Assembly: GCA_018697195.1 (NCBI GenBank)
Contig: CM031858.1
Coordinates: forward strand, 91,049,120-91,113,119
DNA from: Certhia americana
Taxonomy: Eukaryota > Chordata > Aves > Passeriformes > Certhiidae
Direction: 5' to 3'
Length of the DNA: 64,000 bases
In this document: piece by piece, positions 1 through 13,000 of the stretch
How positions within the stretch are numbered: position 1 is the first letter of the stretch
Layout of the letters: each line of letters begins with the position of its first letter
Position numbers and translations under genes: made by a program
Notes under the pieces: model-generated
The model's input: the letters and a program-made list of their open reading frames with translations, nothing else
Database searches by the model: none
Told to the model about the DNA's origin: nothing

Positions 1-3000
1 ATGTTTTTGGAAACATTACATGTTTCAATTGTTTTGAAGCATTAGCAGCAATACAGAGACAATCACATTTCAACCAAGTTAATTATTGTTTTCTCATCTG
101 AAAAAGGAACTGGAATTTTGCTGACAATATACAGATTTTTCCCTGTCTTAAAAATAACTTTAGAGCACTCACTAAACTGTAGTCATACTTAAATCCTCTG
201 TAGGAGTGGCTCTGGTAGCATATGTTTCATGGTTTTCTTAGTAGCAAAATTGTTTCAACAATTTTGTCCTTTAATTATATAAAAATTACTTTTGTTACTT
301 ATGTTCACATTCTTTTTCTGCATCTGGGAGTCTTTAACGAAGAACTAAACAGGCATTACTCGATCATTGTAAACTTTGACATGAAATATACTTTGCTCAG
401 CGTTGTGGATAACACAGCATTTTTCTCAAAAATAATCAAGCAAAAAGTAGTTTATACTTTCTGACTATTTCATGCAGAACAATTATCAGAAACATTTGCT
501 CTTCCTGTATTTTGAATTGTCTGTAGACCTTAAGTTATTTTTGTTTAAAGAAGTGTCTTTTTTTGAAGGAAGACTGGTGCAATATTTCTTTTAAATTTAC
601 TGTCAAAGTTATGGTACATTCTCATCGCATTTACCAATCAAAGCATCTAAATAACACCTAGGTGCAACTTCATATCAATTATCATACATTGTCATATGTG
701 GTGTACTGATCTAATTCTTCAAACTATCATGTCCCATAAAACCAATAGGACAAATATAAATAAATATAATACAATCATCTTTAAATACCCAGCACATTGA
801 CAATACCGCGACTGTTCTACAAACGCATTTTAAATATAACTTTCTGAATGTCAAAGCTAAAAGTCTTTATAGCTTCATAATTTTTTTTACCTTAGGGTCC
901 TGTTTTTTAAAAAGCCAGTGCAAATATAAAGTATGTTAAGCCTATGAGTGTAAAGCACTTCTATTTGAGAAGCCTTGATCTTAGACCAGCTGGGCTGAGA
1001 ATATAAAACAGCCTTCAGAGCAGCAGCTCAGTATGAGTCATTCTGATATCCCTCTGATGGGGTGAATACTAATAATACATCTCTCTGTTTGTTGTGCTGA
1101 GACTTTTTTTTCCCCCCTCACTCAGACAAGGGAGGGAAGCTTTAAGCTTCTCTCCTCATATAAATGAGTCCCTATCTGGCTCAAAGGAAGTTTTCCACCA
1201 CAGTTCTCTGAAAATTTCAGCTGAGCCTTGCTGTAAGGTCAGAAAAAGATGACTTGTTTTCCCAGTTCAATATCACAGCTCAGAGTCTCCTCTCTATAGC
1301 CCTCTCAGCAGTGGTACAATAAAGTGAAGGCGGAGATGTCCTCCAACATACAGGCTGGCAAAGTCAAATAACAGTTCAGAAAACTGTTAAGTCCCTTGAC
1401 CCTTCAAATTACAGTCAGAGACTTTTTCCCTTCTCACAGTACACATGTAATCTTTGCCATAAAATTTACAAAGAGTAAACATCCATATTTTACATGGCCT
1501 TTGGTCATAAAGGTTTCTTCCTATCTCAGCTCTACCCTGCTGTGGTGCAAGAGAAGCGGGGAGAAAAGAGCTAACAATTACCAGTCTCTGGTTTGTAGCT
1601 CTGTGATTTGTATTTCACGTGTGCTGTTAAAAGGTTACAAAGAAACTTAATTCTTTTGCTGTTTTTTAACTGCTGGAAACATCTTTCTGGTGTTTCTATC
1701 AAGTGTTGCTTTTCAGGTCTAGCTGAAAAACAGCATCAGTATTAGACAGCTGCTCAGAGAGAAGCACTTTTCAGACCAGAGTTTTGCACTGAGGTATCTA
1801 AGTCTTATTTTCTGGTACCTGCATAAATACATGAATTTCAGCTACTTCAAGACAAGTGTTTTGCAAAAAGTCACTGCTTATGCAACCCCACTATTACATT
1901 TTAGTGGAGAATTGCATCTTAGTGGTTAATGGATAAGTCACAGAATAAACAGCCACTAACTGTGGTTTACTTTACCACAAACTAATATCCTAAATTCTCT
2001 CTCCTTTCCAAAAGACCATGTCAGCTTGCTGCCATCCTTCTCTAGGAAGTCATTCACAATTTAAGCTCATGGCGACTCTATGTCATGTCAGCTGCTCAAA
2101 ACATTGTAAGGAAGATAGGTTGAATAACTGAAAATCTGTCTGGCTCTAACTTTTCACAGCATTGTTCATTAAATTAGTATACTAATAAACATCTGTAATC
2201 GACTTCATTATTTCCTTTTCAAAAGGACACATGACCAGAATCCATCTCTAATCCAAGCTGAATATAACTTTGCTTTCAATAACAAAATGTAAGGCAGTCC
2301 TAAATTTGTATAATTCCTGTATATGAAAATATATGCTGTCATAGCATTTGCCAAAAAGGAGCAGAGATATCTGCAGGGATATATAATTAATGTAGTAACT
2401 AATGGTCACCACAAAGAATCATATTACCAAATAACATAATCTATTAGCTCATAAAGAACATATTTAACAAACTACATTGAAAGAATTACAATGAAAGGTT
2501 ATGCAGGTGCAAAAGTAGCTATATATCTTCTAATATTTGTGCTTCTTTTTAAACATCTATTTTTCATTTTGTAGTTTCTCATTCCCTTAGGTACAGCATG
2601 AACTTAAAAGCAACCTAGATTCTTCACAGGATTTTTAGAGTATATGATGGATCAATAATTTGTTGGTTTGTTTATGAAATATGCCAACTTACTGGGACAG
2701 AGTCATTTTTAAGAGGAAAGAAAGATCAATATATATGTGCATAGATTTATGGGTGTTTTTGTTGCAATCAAAATAAGTCTTTTTGTTTAAAGAACTCTAA
2801 AAGGCAAGCTTGGCTTTTCTTTTTCATCATTGGCTTAAGCAGGCCACTTTAATACTAAATGATGATAAATACTACTTGTCAATCTTTCATTCTGTTAAAA
2901 TCCCTTTGGAGTTTAATTTAATTAGAGTAAGTTCTAAAAACACAAGCAACAAGCCTACAAAGACTTTTTAAACATGATGATGTCTACAATGTGTTCACTT

Positions 3001-6000
3001 CTTTATGTGAAATGTGTGCCTTGAACTAAGGATCTCATCCAATGCTATACTTTTTCTTCCCTCAGGTTACATGGAAAGAAGTTTCTCAGGAGAAAAAAAC
3101 AACACTAGATGGGTGGAACAAGCGTTTGGACCCCCCCCCCATTTCCTTGCTGCACCCCCCACACAGGGCCACAGCTTTTTCTTTTCTTTTGCAGCAGCAA
3201 TGCAACATCTGAGTTGTGTTAGTTTTCAATGTCCTCAGTGCCCTGTACACTGTAAAATTTTAATATTAAATTTACTTATTAGCCTCTAGTTTTGGTGTCA
3301 AAGCTGAAGCATCTGGACCACTAAAAGGGTCCAGAGCCAGGCTGGAAGGGGATTTAAGAAACCTGATCTAGTGGGTGGCAAATGTTTGGAACTGGATGAT
3401 ATTTAGGTCCTGTCCAAATCAAAGCATTCTCTAAGTCCCTTGGGGTTTCAGCGATCGTAATACTGTTCCCTAATTTCTTTCTTACCAGCCATGAACATAG
3501 GTACCCATCTTCTTCAGGACTTTTGCAGCCACTCTACACACACCAGCCAGAATTTGAAACTAGGTGCATCTCAGCCTATCTTACCCCTGGAGTCCACTTT
3601 GATTATTTTTGTATTCTTAGAGGCCATACAAAACACAATGGCAAGATGGCAATAGTGCTGTATATACAATATCTATCTAATTTACCTAGCAGATATAGCA
3701 TTCATCTCTCACAGAGGTAGGAATAGTCAGTCTTTCTTCTTCTTGGGCAGGCCCGGTCATAATTCTGTAAAATAATCCTAATGAGAGTAGTATCATCTCC
3801 TTTCTAAAATGATAAGCAGACCTTTTCTATATGCAGCCTAAAGAGTAGACCCTGTATCTCCTAGGTAAGCTACTGTAAGATGAACCTAAAAGTGATGCGA
3901 GTTTTGAAAACTGTTTATCATGAAAATATCCAGAATCCTTCAAACCCAAAACATGCCTGTTATCTCACATACACAAACAGGCATGATGCAAGCCCAAACT
4001 GAATGAGGCATGTTTAACCTTTCCATATGTTCTTCAACAGGGGATCAAATTGAAATATATGAAATATAAATGGAGCTCACTGTAGTCAGTTGCTCCCTGA
4101 ATCCTAGTCACTGCATAGCCTCTCAATGAACACAACAATCTGAGACACAGACTTTTCATGTGACAGTGCATTCTCTTTTGTTGCCGCTGGTATGGATGCA
4201 GTCATGAGTTACTGAAAAAAAAACAGAATAAATTGGCCAGTACCCCCCCTTAGCAGTTCAAGACAGGAAAGGTCTGTCTTTCAAATCAGAGTAAATACTG
4301 TTATCAGGCACTGTTTTTTTCTTTCACATTTTACACCTAAAGGATGAAGATTACTACATGCAGATTACAAAATAATGGAAATATATATGTTAGAAGAAAA
4401 TTAATTTTTATTTACTGGATAGATAATTGTGCTTAAGTGATAACCTTTTTTGTTTGAAAACGTAATTAAGGAATGGAATTCAGTACTATTTGATAAAGAA
4501 AAAAGATACAGTTGCATTTTTTTTTGTCCTTCATGCAAGTTAATTTTTTGCATACTTTGTCCATAATTACAGTGTAATTCCACAAACTTTGCTTAGAAAG
4601 CAAGAGACCACAAAATTGATTTTTACTGCTTGAGCAACTAAGCTAGCCTATTGATCTCTCAATTCTTTGTGTGATTTCAGATAGCTTCCTTAAAATATAC
4701 TAGAACAGTCCAGGGTTTTCTGTGGGAAGAGGATAACATGATGCAAGTCACATACCAAACACAGTTTATTCAAATGTTTACCAGATTCTGTTTTCTCCCT
4801 CAATGAAAACTTTCACTTTCCTGTTTTTCCACTTTCCCTCTCCCTGCTTCCAGAGATAATGAAGACATCATTAAAGAAGCAAAAATGAGAAATCAAGAAA
4901 AAACAGCAAGATTACCTTGTTTAAAAAAAAAAAAAATAAAATTGGCTACTAAAATAAGAAATAGCAAATAAAATATTTACAATATTTTTAAATACGCTAT
5001 TAAAATTTTGTTTGTGATGTGCCTCAGCCAGAATTGAGAAATGGAACTGTCCCCACTTCATTAGTATGCCAAATGTTGTTCAAAATAGCCATTAAAACAA
5101 AGTAATTGATTAGCTTCCATAATCTTTTACTCTCAGAATTAAAAGAAATGTGGAAATTATCCAGGAAATTTATTTTCATTGCTTTAATCTACAATTTATT
5201 ACATTATCAACAAAACAATTGGAAAAACATAAAATAAAAAAGAACAACCTTTCAATGTTTTGCAGAGTTGCCTGTAACTTTACAAAAGTAACTAGAGGAA
5301 ATCTACCTTTCTTGTCTTGTTCTGACTCTTTGGCTGCCATGGGTAAAATTTTTAGTTGCTGTCCTACTGATTAAAAAAAAGGCATCAAACCACAACATTC
5401 AATTCTGTCAGGGTTGTCAGAAATGTGGAGAAAATTACCCAAGAGTTCTGTCTGTTCTTTGAATAAAATCAAGAAAAAAAGAACACATTTATTTCCTTCA
5501 TTTATATTTTTATTTCTTTCAATGTGCCTGTCCACTTCTAAACATAATTCATTCTTGTTTTTTTTTCTACCAGTGTCAGTTTTATTGCCTGATTTTTAAA
5601 AGAATTCAATACAATTAAAGAGATTACATGTCCATAATAAGTACATTGGGTGTGTCTGCTACAAAAATGGTGGTAAATTTCAATGGATAATTTACATATA
5701 TTTATTGTTCTCTTCATCAACATGCCATGCTAAATGTTAAATATTAATAATTACAGTTTTATTATGAATTATGTTTCTGTTAAGTGTCTTAACTTACAGT
5801 GAACTAAGCAAAGTGTGAAACTGCAAAATAGACTTCTAAAAGCTATATTGAATTAATAAATAGCAATTAATATTCCTCTCACTTGTACATTACAGTTTAA
5901 TTAACAAACTTACTCAGAGGTAATAAAAAAAGTCTGTATTACCCTTATGTAATTATAAGTCTGTATTTCTAATATATAGAAAGTCTGTGATGCTGTGCTA

Positions 6001-6371
6001 AATTTTGTGTTACTTTATCCCATAAATCTTTAGATAAATTCTGTTGTTCAATTGAACTAATTAAGAACATACACAGACAAAGAATACATTAGACCTCAAG
6101 AATGTCCAACTGATAAATGAATTAACTCAAAATTACTACACTGTTTGCAGTAGCCCGTACTAGAAATATTATGTTCACATTTTTTTATGCACAACTCTCC
6201 AATATGTAAATGGATCTAATCTATCAGTCTTTGAACTCCTCAATACTTTATATCTGTCCCTGCTACTTTTAGACAAAAATATTTCAAGAAGATCAGACGG
6301 TCTTTGCTGTAGCCATGTCTGCTTTGGCAAGTCTCTACCACATGAAACAAGTAATTCCTAATAACAATAAC
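1..6371. other. AT-rich non-coding stretch, no gene seen
   Basis: No open frame here exceeds about 90 codons, and those present are AT-rich or low complexity. I recognise no LINE or LTR family. Simple sequence includes a run of ten C's near 3130 and an A run near 4922-4934. This is ordinary unique intergenic or intronic sequence of a vertebrate genome as far as I can see. Confidence 0.6.
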
Positions 6372-6444
6372 AATCTAATCTAATCTAATCTAATCTAATC
6401 TAATCTAATCTAATCTAATCTAATCTAATCTAATCTAATCTAAT
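6372..6444. repeat. (AATCT)n pentanucleotide microsatellite
   Basis: Seventy-three bases of uninterrupted AATCT, about 14.6 copies with no imperfect unit. A pure array of this length suggests recent expansion and probable length polymorphism. The flank on the left is AT-rich (ataacaataac), which may have seeded it. The right edge abuts sequence that looks like a dispersed repeat, so the array might also have grown from the end of that element. Confidence 0.97.
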
Positions 6445-6960
6445 GTAGGAGAATGGATTATGTGATATAGGGAATGGGGCTGCAGCCGAACCTCATCCCT
6501 AATGGGGTACAGCTGTACAAGGCAGGTGAACAGCACTGAAGGAGAAGACTCACAGAATACTGATGTGTATTGACCAACCACAAAAGAGTAAAATGGCACA
6601 CAGGTGTTATACATGTGAGAGAAAAGGTGCAAAGAGCTAAGAGGAGAGAGGTGCTGCTGTTAAGAGCTAGCAGGTTGTGCTGTGTGGTGCTGCTTGTGGG
6701 ATTGCAACAGAGAAAAGGCAGAAGGATTTGATAAACCACTAGTGTTTGCTGCTTATCTCCATCATCAGCCTTCTGAGCCTACCATCAATCAGAGGAAGAC
6801 TTTGGATAACAAAGGACTGGTGCTGATGTCAGTCATGTGACCGCTGTCAAATTGATGCCCCATTTTAGGGATGAATGACGACAAATGGTGCCTCCTGTGA
6901 GGAGTGGACAATGACAATCTCATAATGCAGGTGCTGTTTTAGGAATTCTGATATAACATA
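6445..6960. repeat. possible old dispersed repeat (unclassified)
   Basis: The block right after the pentamer array is less AT-rich than its surroundings and has phrasing that resembles a repeated avian element, for example around 6478-6515 and 6725-6780. It starts with TGTAGGAG and has a weakly matching CTCCTGTGA near 6893, which could be the degenerate ends of an LTR, but no target-site duplication is visible. It could equally be unique sequence. Overlapping open frames on the minus strand at 6435-6739 look incidental. Confidence 0.3.
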
Positions 6961-8639
6961 AAATGCCCAAAGCAATGATGAAGTGTTCACTATCTTTGAA
7001 CTTTCAATATGAAAACTAGAAACAGCTTCTTGAAGATGCTAATTTACGTATTTCATTAGGTTTTGTTGAGCTGAGTAGGAAAGTCTTGGTTTTGTTTTCC
7101 AATTTGCTGGGAAAGATATTCCATTGACTGAGTAGTTGTTGATTGTGATTAATGTTGGAATTTCTGAAACAATGACTATTTTTGTTAAAACCCTTGGAGA
7201 TCAGATTACATCTCACCTTGTAAGTCCCAAAGGAATGAAATTCATTACCATTGTGATCCCATTCTTTGTGCATGTTGACAATGTCTTGAGAAAAAAAACC
7301 AGAGTGATTGAAAAGACCACACAAAACAATTTCAAAATGCTTTAGGCACAAACTATGTGAGTGACAACTACAAATTTAAGTGCTGTAATTCTTTGATTAA
7401 TAGAAAGAAAGTGATTTAGATTATTTTGATAACAGCCTTTAGGAAAAAAAATGACACTTAAAGGACTATAGAAATTTGAGGTTTGAATTACTTGCCCAAG
7501 ATGTGTTTTTAAAAATAACCTGTCACCTATATTTTGGAAGGAGAAGAAAAAAGGCAAGTTATTGGCTTTTTACAAAGTAAACTACCTACTGTATACTCCA
7601 GAAATGACACTTACATTTTTTCTTACCATATCCAAAACCCTACGAACTTGAAACATATAATAGCCTATTACAGAGCCAGAGTATGGACATGATAAGAAAG
7701 CAAATTCAGAATTTACTTCTAGTTCCCTAAAAACAGCTCTGGCCTCTTCAAAAAAATACTTCCATATAAAGACTTCTCATTATTAACAGCATTTTTGAAG
7801 ACGGGCTACACAGATCAAAGATGCATAATCACAAAGTGCCAAGTACACTAAGATGAAATAGAATTACCTGTTTTAACAAATGTATTTGAAGCCCAAATCT
7901 GCTCTAAAGTTCTACTTGTGTGACATAAAGGAAACCAATTGCACTCATTGACACAGCCAAATGAAGAATTAGGTACTTAACTGAAACTTCTTGTTTTACT
8001 GTTGTTAATTTTTCACAACAAAAAACCTACAACTTCTCAGTGCTTTTAAACAACACTTTTTGCATAACTCAGTATCCCCTCAGAAAGGAGAAGCCCAGGA
8101 GCTCTGTAGATCTGTAAAGAAATCCAATATGCCATTTCCCTCTATTCAAAAACCTCTGAAATAAATTTGTATCCTCCGTGCTGCCCTTCCTCATAGCAGC
8201 TCGGCTGCTAGAATTATTCTGTCCCTCACTTTGCTATACCTGTGGTCTGATTTTGTATAAAAAGGTAAAGGAAAGTGAAAGATCCTGAAAAAGAGTACAT
8301 TCCTATGTCACTTGCCTCCCTCTCTGATAATCCAAGAGATCCTTGCTTAGACTAAGTTTCAGTCAATCACTGCTGACACCAAGTGATGTTCCTTAATAGT
8401 AAGCAAAAGACAGCAATTGCTAAAGTTGTCATTCTCTCATTTTTGTAACCACCTTCACACTGGTTTGAGCCCTCAGTTCATTGTTTAAGAAAATTATTTG
8501 ATCTTACCCAAACACGACTTCTTTTTTAGTACATCTTAAGAAAACTCTTCAATGAGATCTATCAAATAGATATTTGCATATTACACAGCTTTTAAAGAAA
8601 CACAAAATTTTCTTTTTTTTTTCTTAGTTTTCTTGCTGC
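6961..8639. other. unique AT-rich sequence, no gene seen
   Basis: Open frames on both strands overlap at 7016-7351 (111 codons minus, 69 codons plus) and are not recognisable. No repeat family was identified. The stretch ends at the hairpin at 8640. Confidence 0.5.
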
Positions 8640-8673
8640 CAGTAAGTACCTATAAATAGATAGGTACTTACTG
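8640..8673. repeat. perfect 14-bp-arm inverted repeat (hairpin)
   Basis: The left arm 8640-8653 (CAGTAAGTACCTAT) is the exact reverse complement of the right arm 8660-8673 (ATAGGTACTTACTG), separated by the 6-base spacer AAATAG. The pairing stops abruptly on both sides. A stem of 14 bp is too short for a normal microRNA precursor, so a replication-slippage or template-switch product, a DNA cruciform, or the relic of a small inverted-repeat element are all possible. Confidence 0.95.
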
Positions 8674-9019
8674 TGCCTAACAAAGAGTTCAGCCTAAATT
8701 ATTATCTATTTTATATCTCAATTATTTTGCTTGTAGTAACTGCAAATTCAGATGAAAAATTATAGCATGTCTTATTACTGAGGGACTTAAGAAACAAAGT
8801 ACACCCAGGCAGTGAAGCTGCAGATTTCACAGGTCCCCATTGAGTCAAACAGGAAGAATAATAAATTTATCTTTGTGAAGGCATTTTAAAAACCACTATT
8901 TTTCTCTTCATCCTTCTCAGAGGATGATCCTAGATCTCTAGAAGGAGCATTTACATAGAGTACACATATTGTGCGTGTTTGGGATTGTCCACTGTGAGGA
9001 TTCTTAGCATAGGAGCAAT

Positions 9020-9150
9020 GGTTTATTGGATAACTCAGGTTAGACGGGACTTTGAGAGGTCTCAAGTCCAACCTTTACACCCTATGTTGAACTTCAAAAT
9101 AGAATAGAACACAATAGTTCAGTTGGATGGAAGTACAACTGTCCCTTAGT
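9020..9150 (-). mobile_element. CR1 LINE 3'-end scraps
   Basis: The stretch 9029-9078 (ATAACTCAGGTTAGACGGGA, then a GAGAGGTCTCAAGTCCAACC-like segment) has the typical look of the reverse complement of a bird CR1 3' end. A second start-like segment follows at 9098-9140 with GAATAGAACACAATAGTTCA. Two adjacent 3'-end signatures suggest two overlapping or nested insertions. Both are short and old. Confidence 0.65.
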
Positions 9151-9844
9151 CCATCTGCAGCTTACTCCAGTTTATCACTGCCTTTCTCTAGATGGGTTCT
9201 ACAAGTGCTGAATAGCTACAAATAATAAACGAGCAAATTTTGCTGCAGTTAGCATCCACCTCAAGCTATTTCAGTTAAAACCACAAAAGTTTTTCTCATT
9301 TATTTCAGGAGAGGAAAGAATGAAGATAGAATTTTTTGCAAATTTATTTCTGTTGTCAGATGATGTCAGTTTTGTTCCAAAATACTACTTGTTAGTACCT
9401 AGAAGTTTAGAACTCTAAAACACAAAAAGTCTTTCCTGAAATTCTGAAAGAGGCATAGAAAAGTGGCAGTAAAATAAAAAATGAAACAGACCACATAAGT
9501 TCTTTTGAGAACTCTTTCAATCCACCATAGTCCTTACATAAGGTATCATCTTTAATGAAGAATTGGCACCAGCTGTTTTAAACTCTATGAACAAGAAATG
9601 GTAAAACCACAAAAGAACACTGAATCAATAAAAGCCTCTGACATTAATGACAAAATTTTTTTGAGCAGTTGCAGTTGTTTCAAATGCAGCTTTGGAAGAT
9701 CTGTGGTTTCATTTGGAGGCAACTCAGGCCTCATCTTTCCATCCCTCCCTAAACACTTAAAAAATGATCAAATTAGAATTTTTGCCCAGAGATTTTACAG
9801 ATGTACTGGCAGTGTAATTTGGGTCATCACAGATTAATTTAAGT

Positions 9845-10055
9845 ATGAAGGGGTCATGGAAGGCCATTCAGTTGAACATATGGCTCAAGGCATGCTTAAC
9901 ATCAAAGCTAGATCAGATTGCCTAGGGCCTTGTCCAAACACATTTTGAAGTTCTCTGAGGATGGGCATTTCACAACCTGTCCAGACAAACTGTTCCAGTG
10001 CACTAATGCAGTAACAGTATTATAAAAACTACAAAGCAGTGGGAAGAGTCTGACA
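9845..10055 (-). mobile_element. CR1 LINE 3'-end fragment
   Basis: This is the reverse complement of the CR1 3' untranslated region: a segment resembling 'tcatggaaggccattcagtt', then a block near 9930 about a deferred 'large' numeral of the consensus (CCTTGTCCAAACACATTTTG), then 'ggcatttcacaacctgtcca' and 'aaactgttccagtgc', all hallmarks of avian CR1. It is heavily mutated and 5'-truncated, as is usual for target-primed retrotransposition. Confidence 0.85.
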
Positions 10056-13000
10056 GATATTAAGGATTTCCTCTCCTTCCAGCAGTAGGTGATTCAGGGC
10101 TCCATGTCATGTAGGACTGCTTAGACAGAGGATCCCCAAGAGGTGGGCTACACACAGGAGTAAAGACTTCTGCAAAGACTGAAGAGTACAAGGCTCTGCA
10201 GTCACATGCAAGTCCTGGCCACATGAGAACCTAAGACTTTTACTGGTGGCTGAGCCTGCCCTAGTCTGAAGGAGTAGAGTAAGTGTCAGTGATACCCAAA
10301 AATTGATCTGGAATATTAGAAACTGGCTTATGCTGTTACTGCAGGAAACAAGAACAGAGTAGAGAGGAGCTGAAAAGCTGGGAGGAGCCCCAGGTTCCCT
10401 TCAACTTTCTGTATGCTACCAAATGATGCTGTAAAATTGGGTGAAAACAAATTACCTACACACTGCTAACACAAAAGAAAGTATGTAATTTGTTGCACAA
10501 CTGAGGTTCTAAATACAGTTGATGTCAGTCATAAGGCTTTCTGTTTTGGAGGAGAGAGATGGCTTCACAGTAGATAACTGTCTCTTAATAACAATACAGT
10601 TCTTCATTTATAAGCTGCTCCATGACTCCAACACATACTTAGCTTTTTCCACATTATTCCTTTTACTACCCTTCAATCATTCCCTAACAAGATTCCTTTG
10701 CTTCTCATTTTGAATGATTCATCTCCTACTAAATTTAATTGTGGAAATGACAAGAAAAGACTTGCTATGACCAACTTACTCCATTTATGCTCTACATTAT
10801 TTTCAACTTGTCTATTTAGATTGTCAACTCTGTGTTTGTACAGGGCTTAGCAAAATGGGAATCAATACTTAGCTGACCCTTAACCACTGTAATAATGAGT
10901 ATGATTAATAACAATGCAGGAATATTTTTCAGCCTAAAAACACTATGAGAAAGAAATTCATTGAGGAAAGATGTAAAAGAGCAGTGGTTACCACTGCTCT
11001 TTTCTCTCTTTTCCACCTGTTGTTTAGATCCAGATTCACAAAGCTAAATAGACAGTAATTCGTCCTCAAACTTTTTTCACTGTATGAAAGATAAGCCCTT
11101 GGTACTATACAGAGAGCAATAGTTCATTCAGCCTCCAATATCTGATATCCTTTACTATCCAAAGTTACCTTTGGATCATTAAAGAATTTTATCAGCTAGA
11201 CCTTTCGCACTCATCGAGAGGAGAAGGGATGCTACAATGTCTGCACACTGATAAGAAATTCCTGCTCAGAAAAAGAAAATTACCATATTTTGTCTTATTT
11301 AACGCTTCCATTTTTTTATAACTGTAGTCTGTCTCAGAACATGATCAATTAAAATTATTGCTTTTCATGCAAAACAAGATCATTATGTTTGCTCTACCAC
11401 CTTCCCATTCCTTATTTAGCTGACTATAGTCTATTGGGCTTGTCATAAAATTACCTTAAAGCACTTGTAGGCAAGCATATCTATAACACGTTATACAGAG
11501 CCTAGGACTTCTTAATCAGAACACTTTTACTGCAAGTGTTATCAATAACTTATAAGGGGGGAAATAAAATTAATATTTTTTTATTTAATTAATTGTAATA
11601 TTTCTGTTTGAAGATGTGATGTTCAGAGGCTGATAAATGCTCCTTTGAGGTAAAAATGAGTCAAAATCACATAATCCCTTCCATCTTTATGAGTAGAGGT
11701 GACCCAAATTAGCAATTTTTGATCTATGGATATCTCTTGTCTGCAATTAGGCATAATCACTGCCATGGCAGGCAGTTACTATCACCAGATGCAGTTTCTT
11801 GCAGATGTTCATATTAAAATCAGAAATGCAAGCAATAGCCCCTCTAACCAAGACTAAATACATGTGGCAAAAGCAACTCCTTAAGAGTAACTTTGTTAGC
11901 TCCTTATGATAATTTTGCCAGAAAGATTTTTGCATAGGGAAAGGAAAACTGTATCAGAGACACCTGCTTTTTGCCCTCCATAGATAAGTGCATTATCACC
12001 ACTCTTCTCTATACCATGATATGCTCATGATGTATTCCGAAATAATCCAACAGCTCACAAATTGATGGATAGCAATTTTTCCCATGAAAATTACTGTGAC
12101 AAAGAAGTGATGCAGGCAGGGACTTAATAAATATATGTATTCTAAATTCATACAGCAAGTGTGCATGGGGTGGTGGATGCAGAGGCAAGAGACAGATCAT
12201 CCTTATCAACTGGAGATGTTGGGTTTTTTCACTGGCTGTTTTTACAGCTGCTGAGATCTTTCGAAATCATCCTTCACCAATCAATTCACACTGAGCTCTG
12301 CTATCTCTTGTCACAATGCTGGTTTTCTGTCCTTCCCTCTGGATGGTCTTGCTGACCTTGATTCAGTGGAGGAAGATGATGAGGATGAAAACATAGCTAC
12401 TCAGACAGAGAGGAAAAGCACGCAGACTAAAAGATTTGCACTGGGTATTCAGGCCCACATGTGAGGCAGCTGAGTCTAATAGTGTCTCATGTTCAGAAAG
12501 GACTCAGGTGCTGAAAAGGCAGTATCTTCTCCAGCCAGTGATCCTAATGATTAGGTTGTACATCTAGAAGAAGAAAAATCAGGGCCTATGGTGACTGGGA
12601 AAACTAACAATTAGTAGAATGTTAAAGCTTTTATACCAGAAGTTGAATGTCTGATAGAGGAAAAAACTTTTAGCCAAACTGTTTAAGTTTTGATTTTGTT
12701 TCTGCAAGAAAACCTGTAGCAATATTGACTTAATTCAAAAAAAGTGTTGAACTTTCTATTTTCACACATTTTAGTGCAATACTTATATTAAATAAGGGTA
12801 ATATTTTCCATTTTTGACCACTTTCTGTTAAAAAAGTACAATTAAAAAAATCTTTAAATACAACTATCTTTCAGAACACTTACATCAAGAATTGGAAAGA
12901 GTAAATAGCCCATTTTTAAATCTTGTGTAAGATTGCCAAAAATCTAAATGTATCCTCTGTAATGGCCAGACAGGCAATCAAAAAACATCCCCCCAAAAAG

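Noticed and set aside
6372..6444. CRISPR-like regular repeat
   Set aside because: There are no spacers; it is a pure 5-bp microsatellite in vertebrate DNA.
7016..7351. 111-codon minus-strand frame overlapped by a 69-codon plus-strand frame
   Set aside because: Opposed open frames in AT-rich DNA with no recognised motif and no supporting signals.
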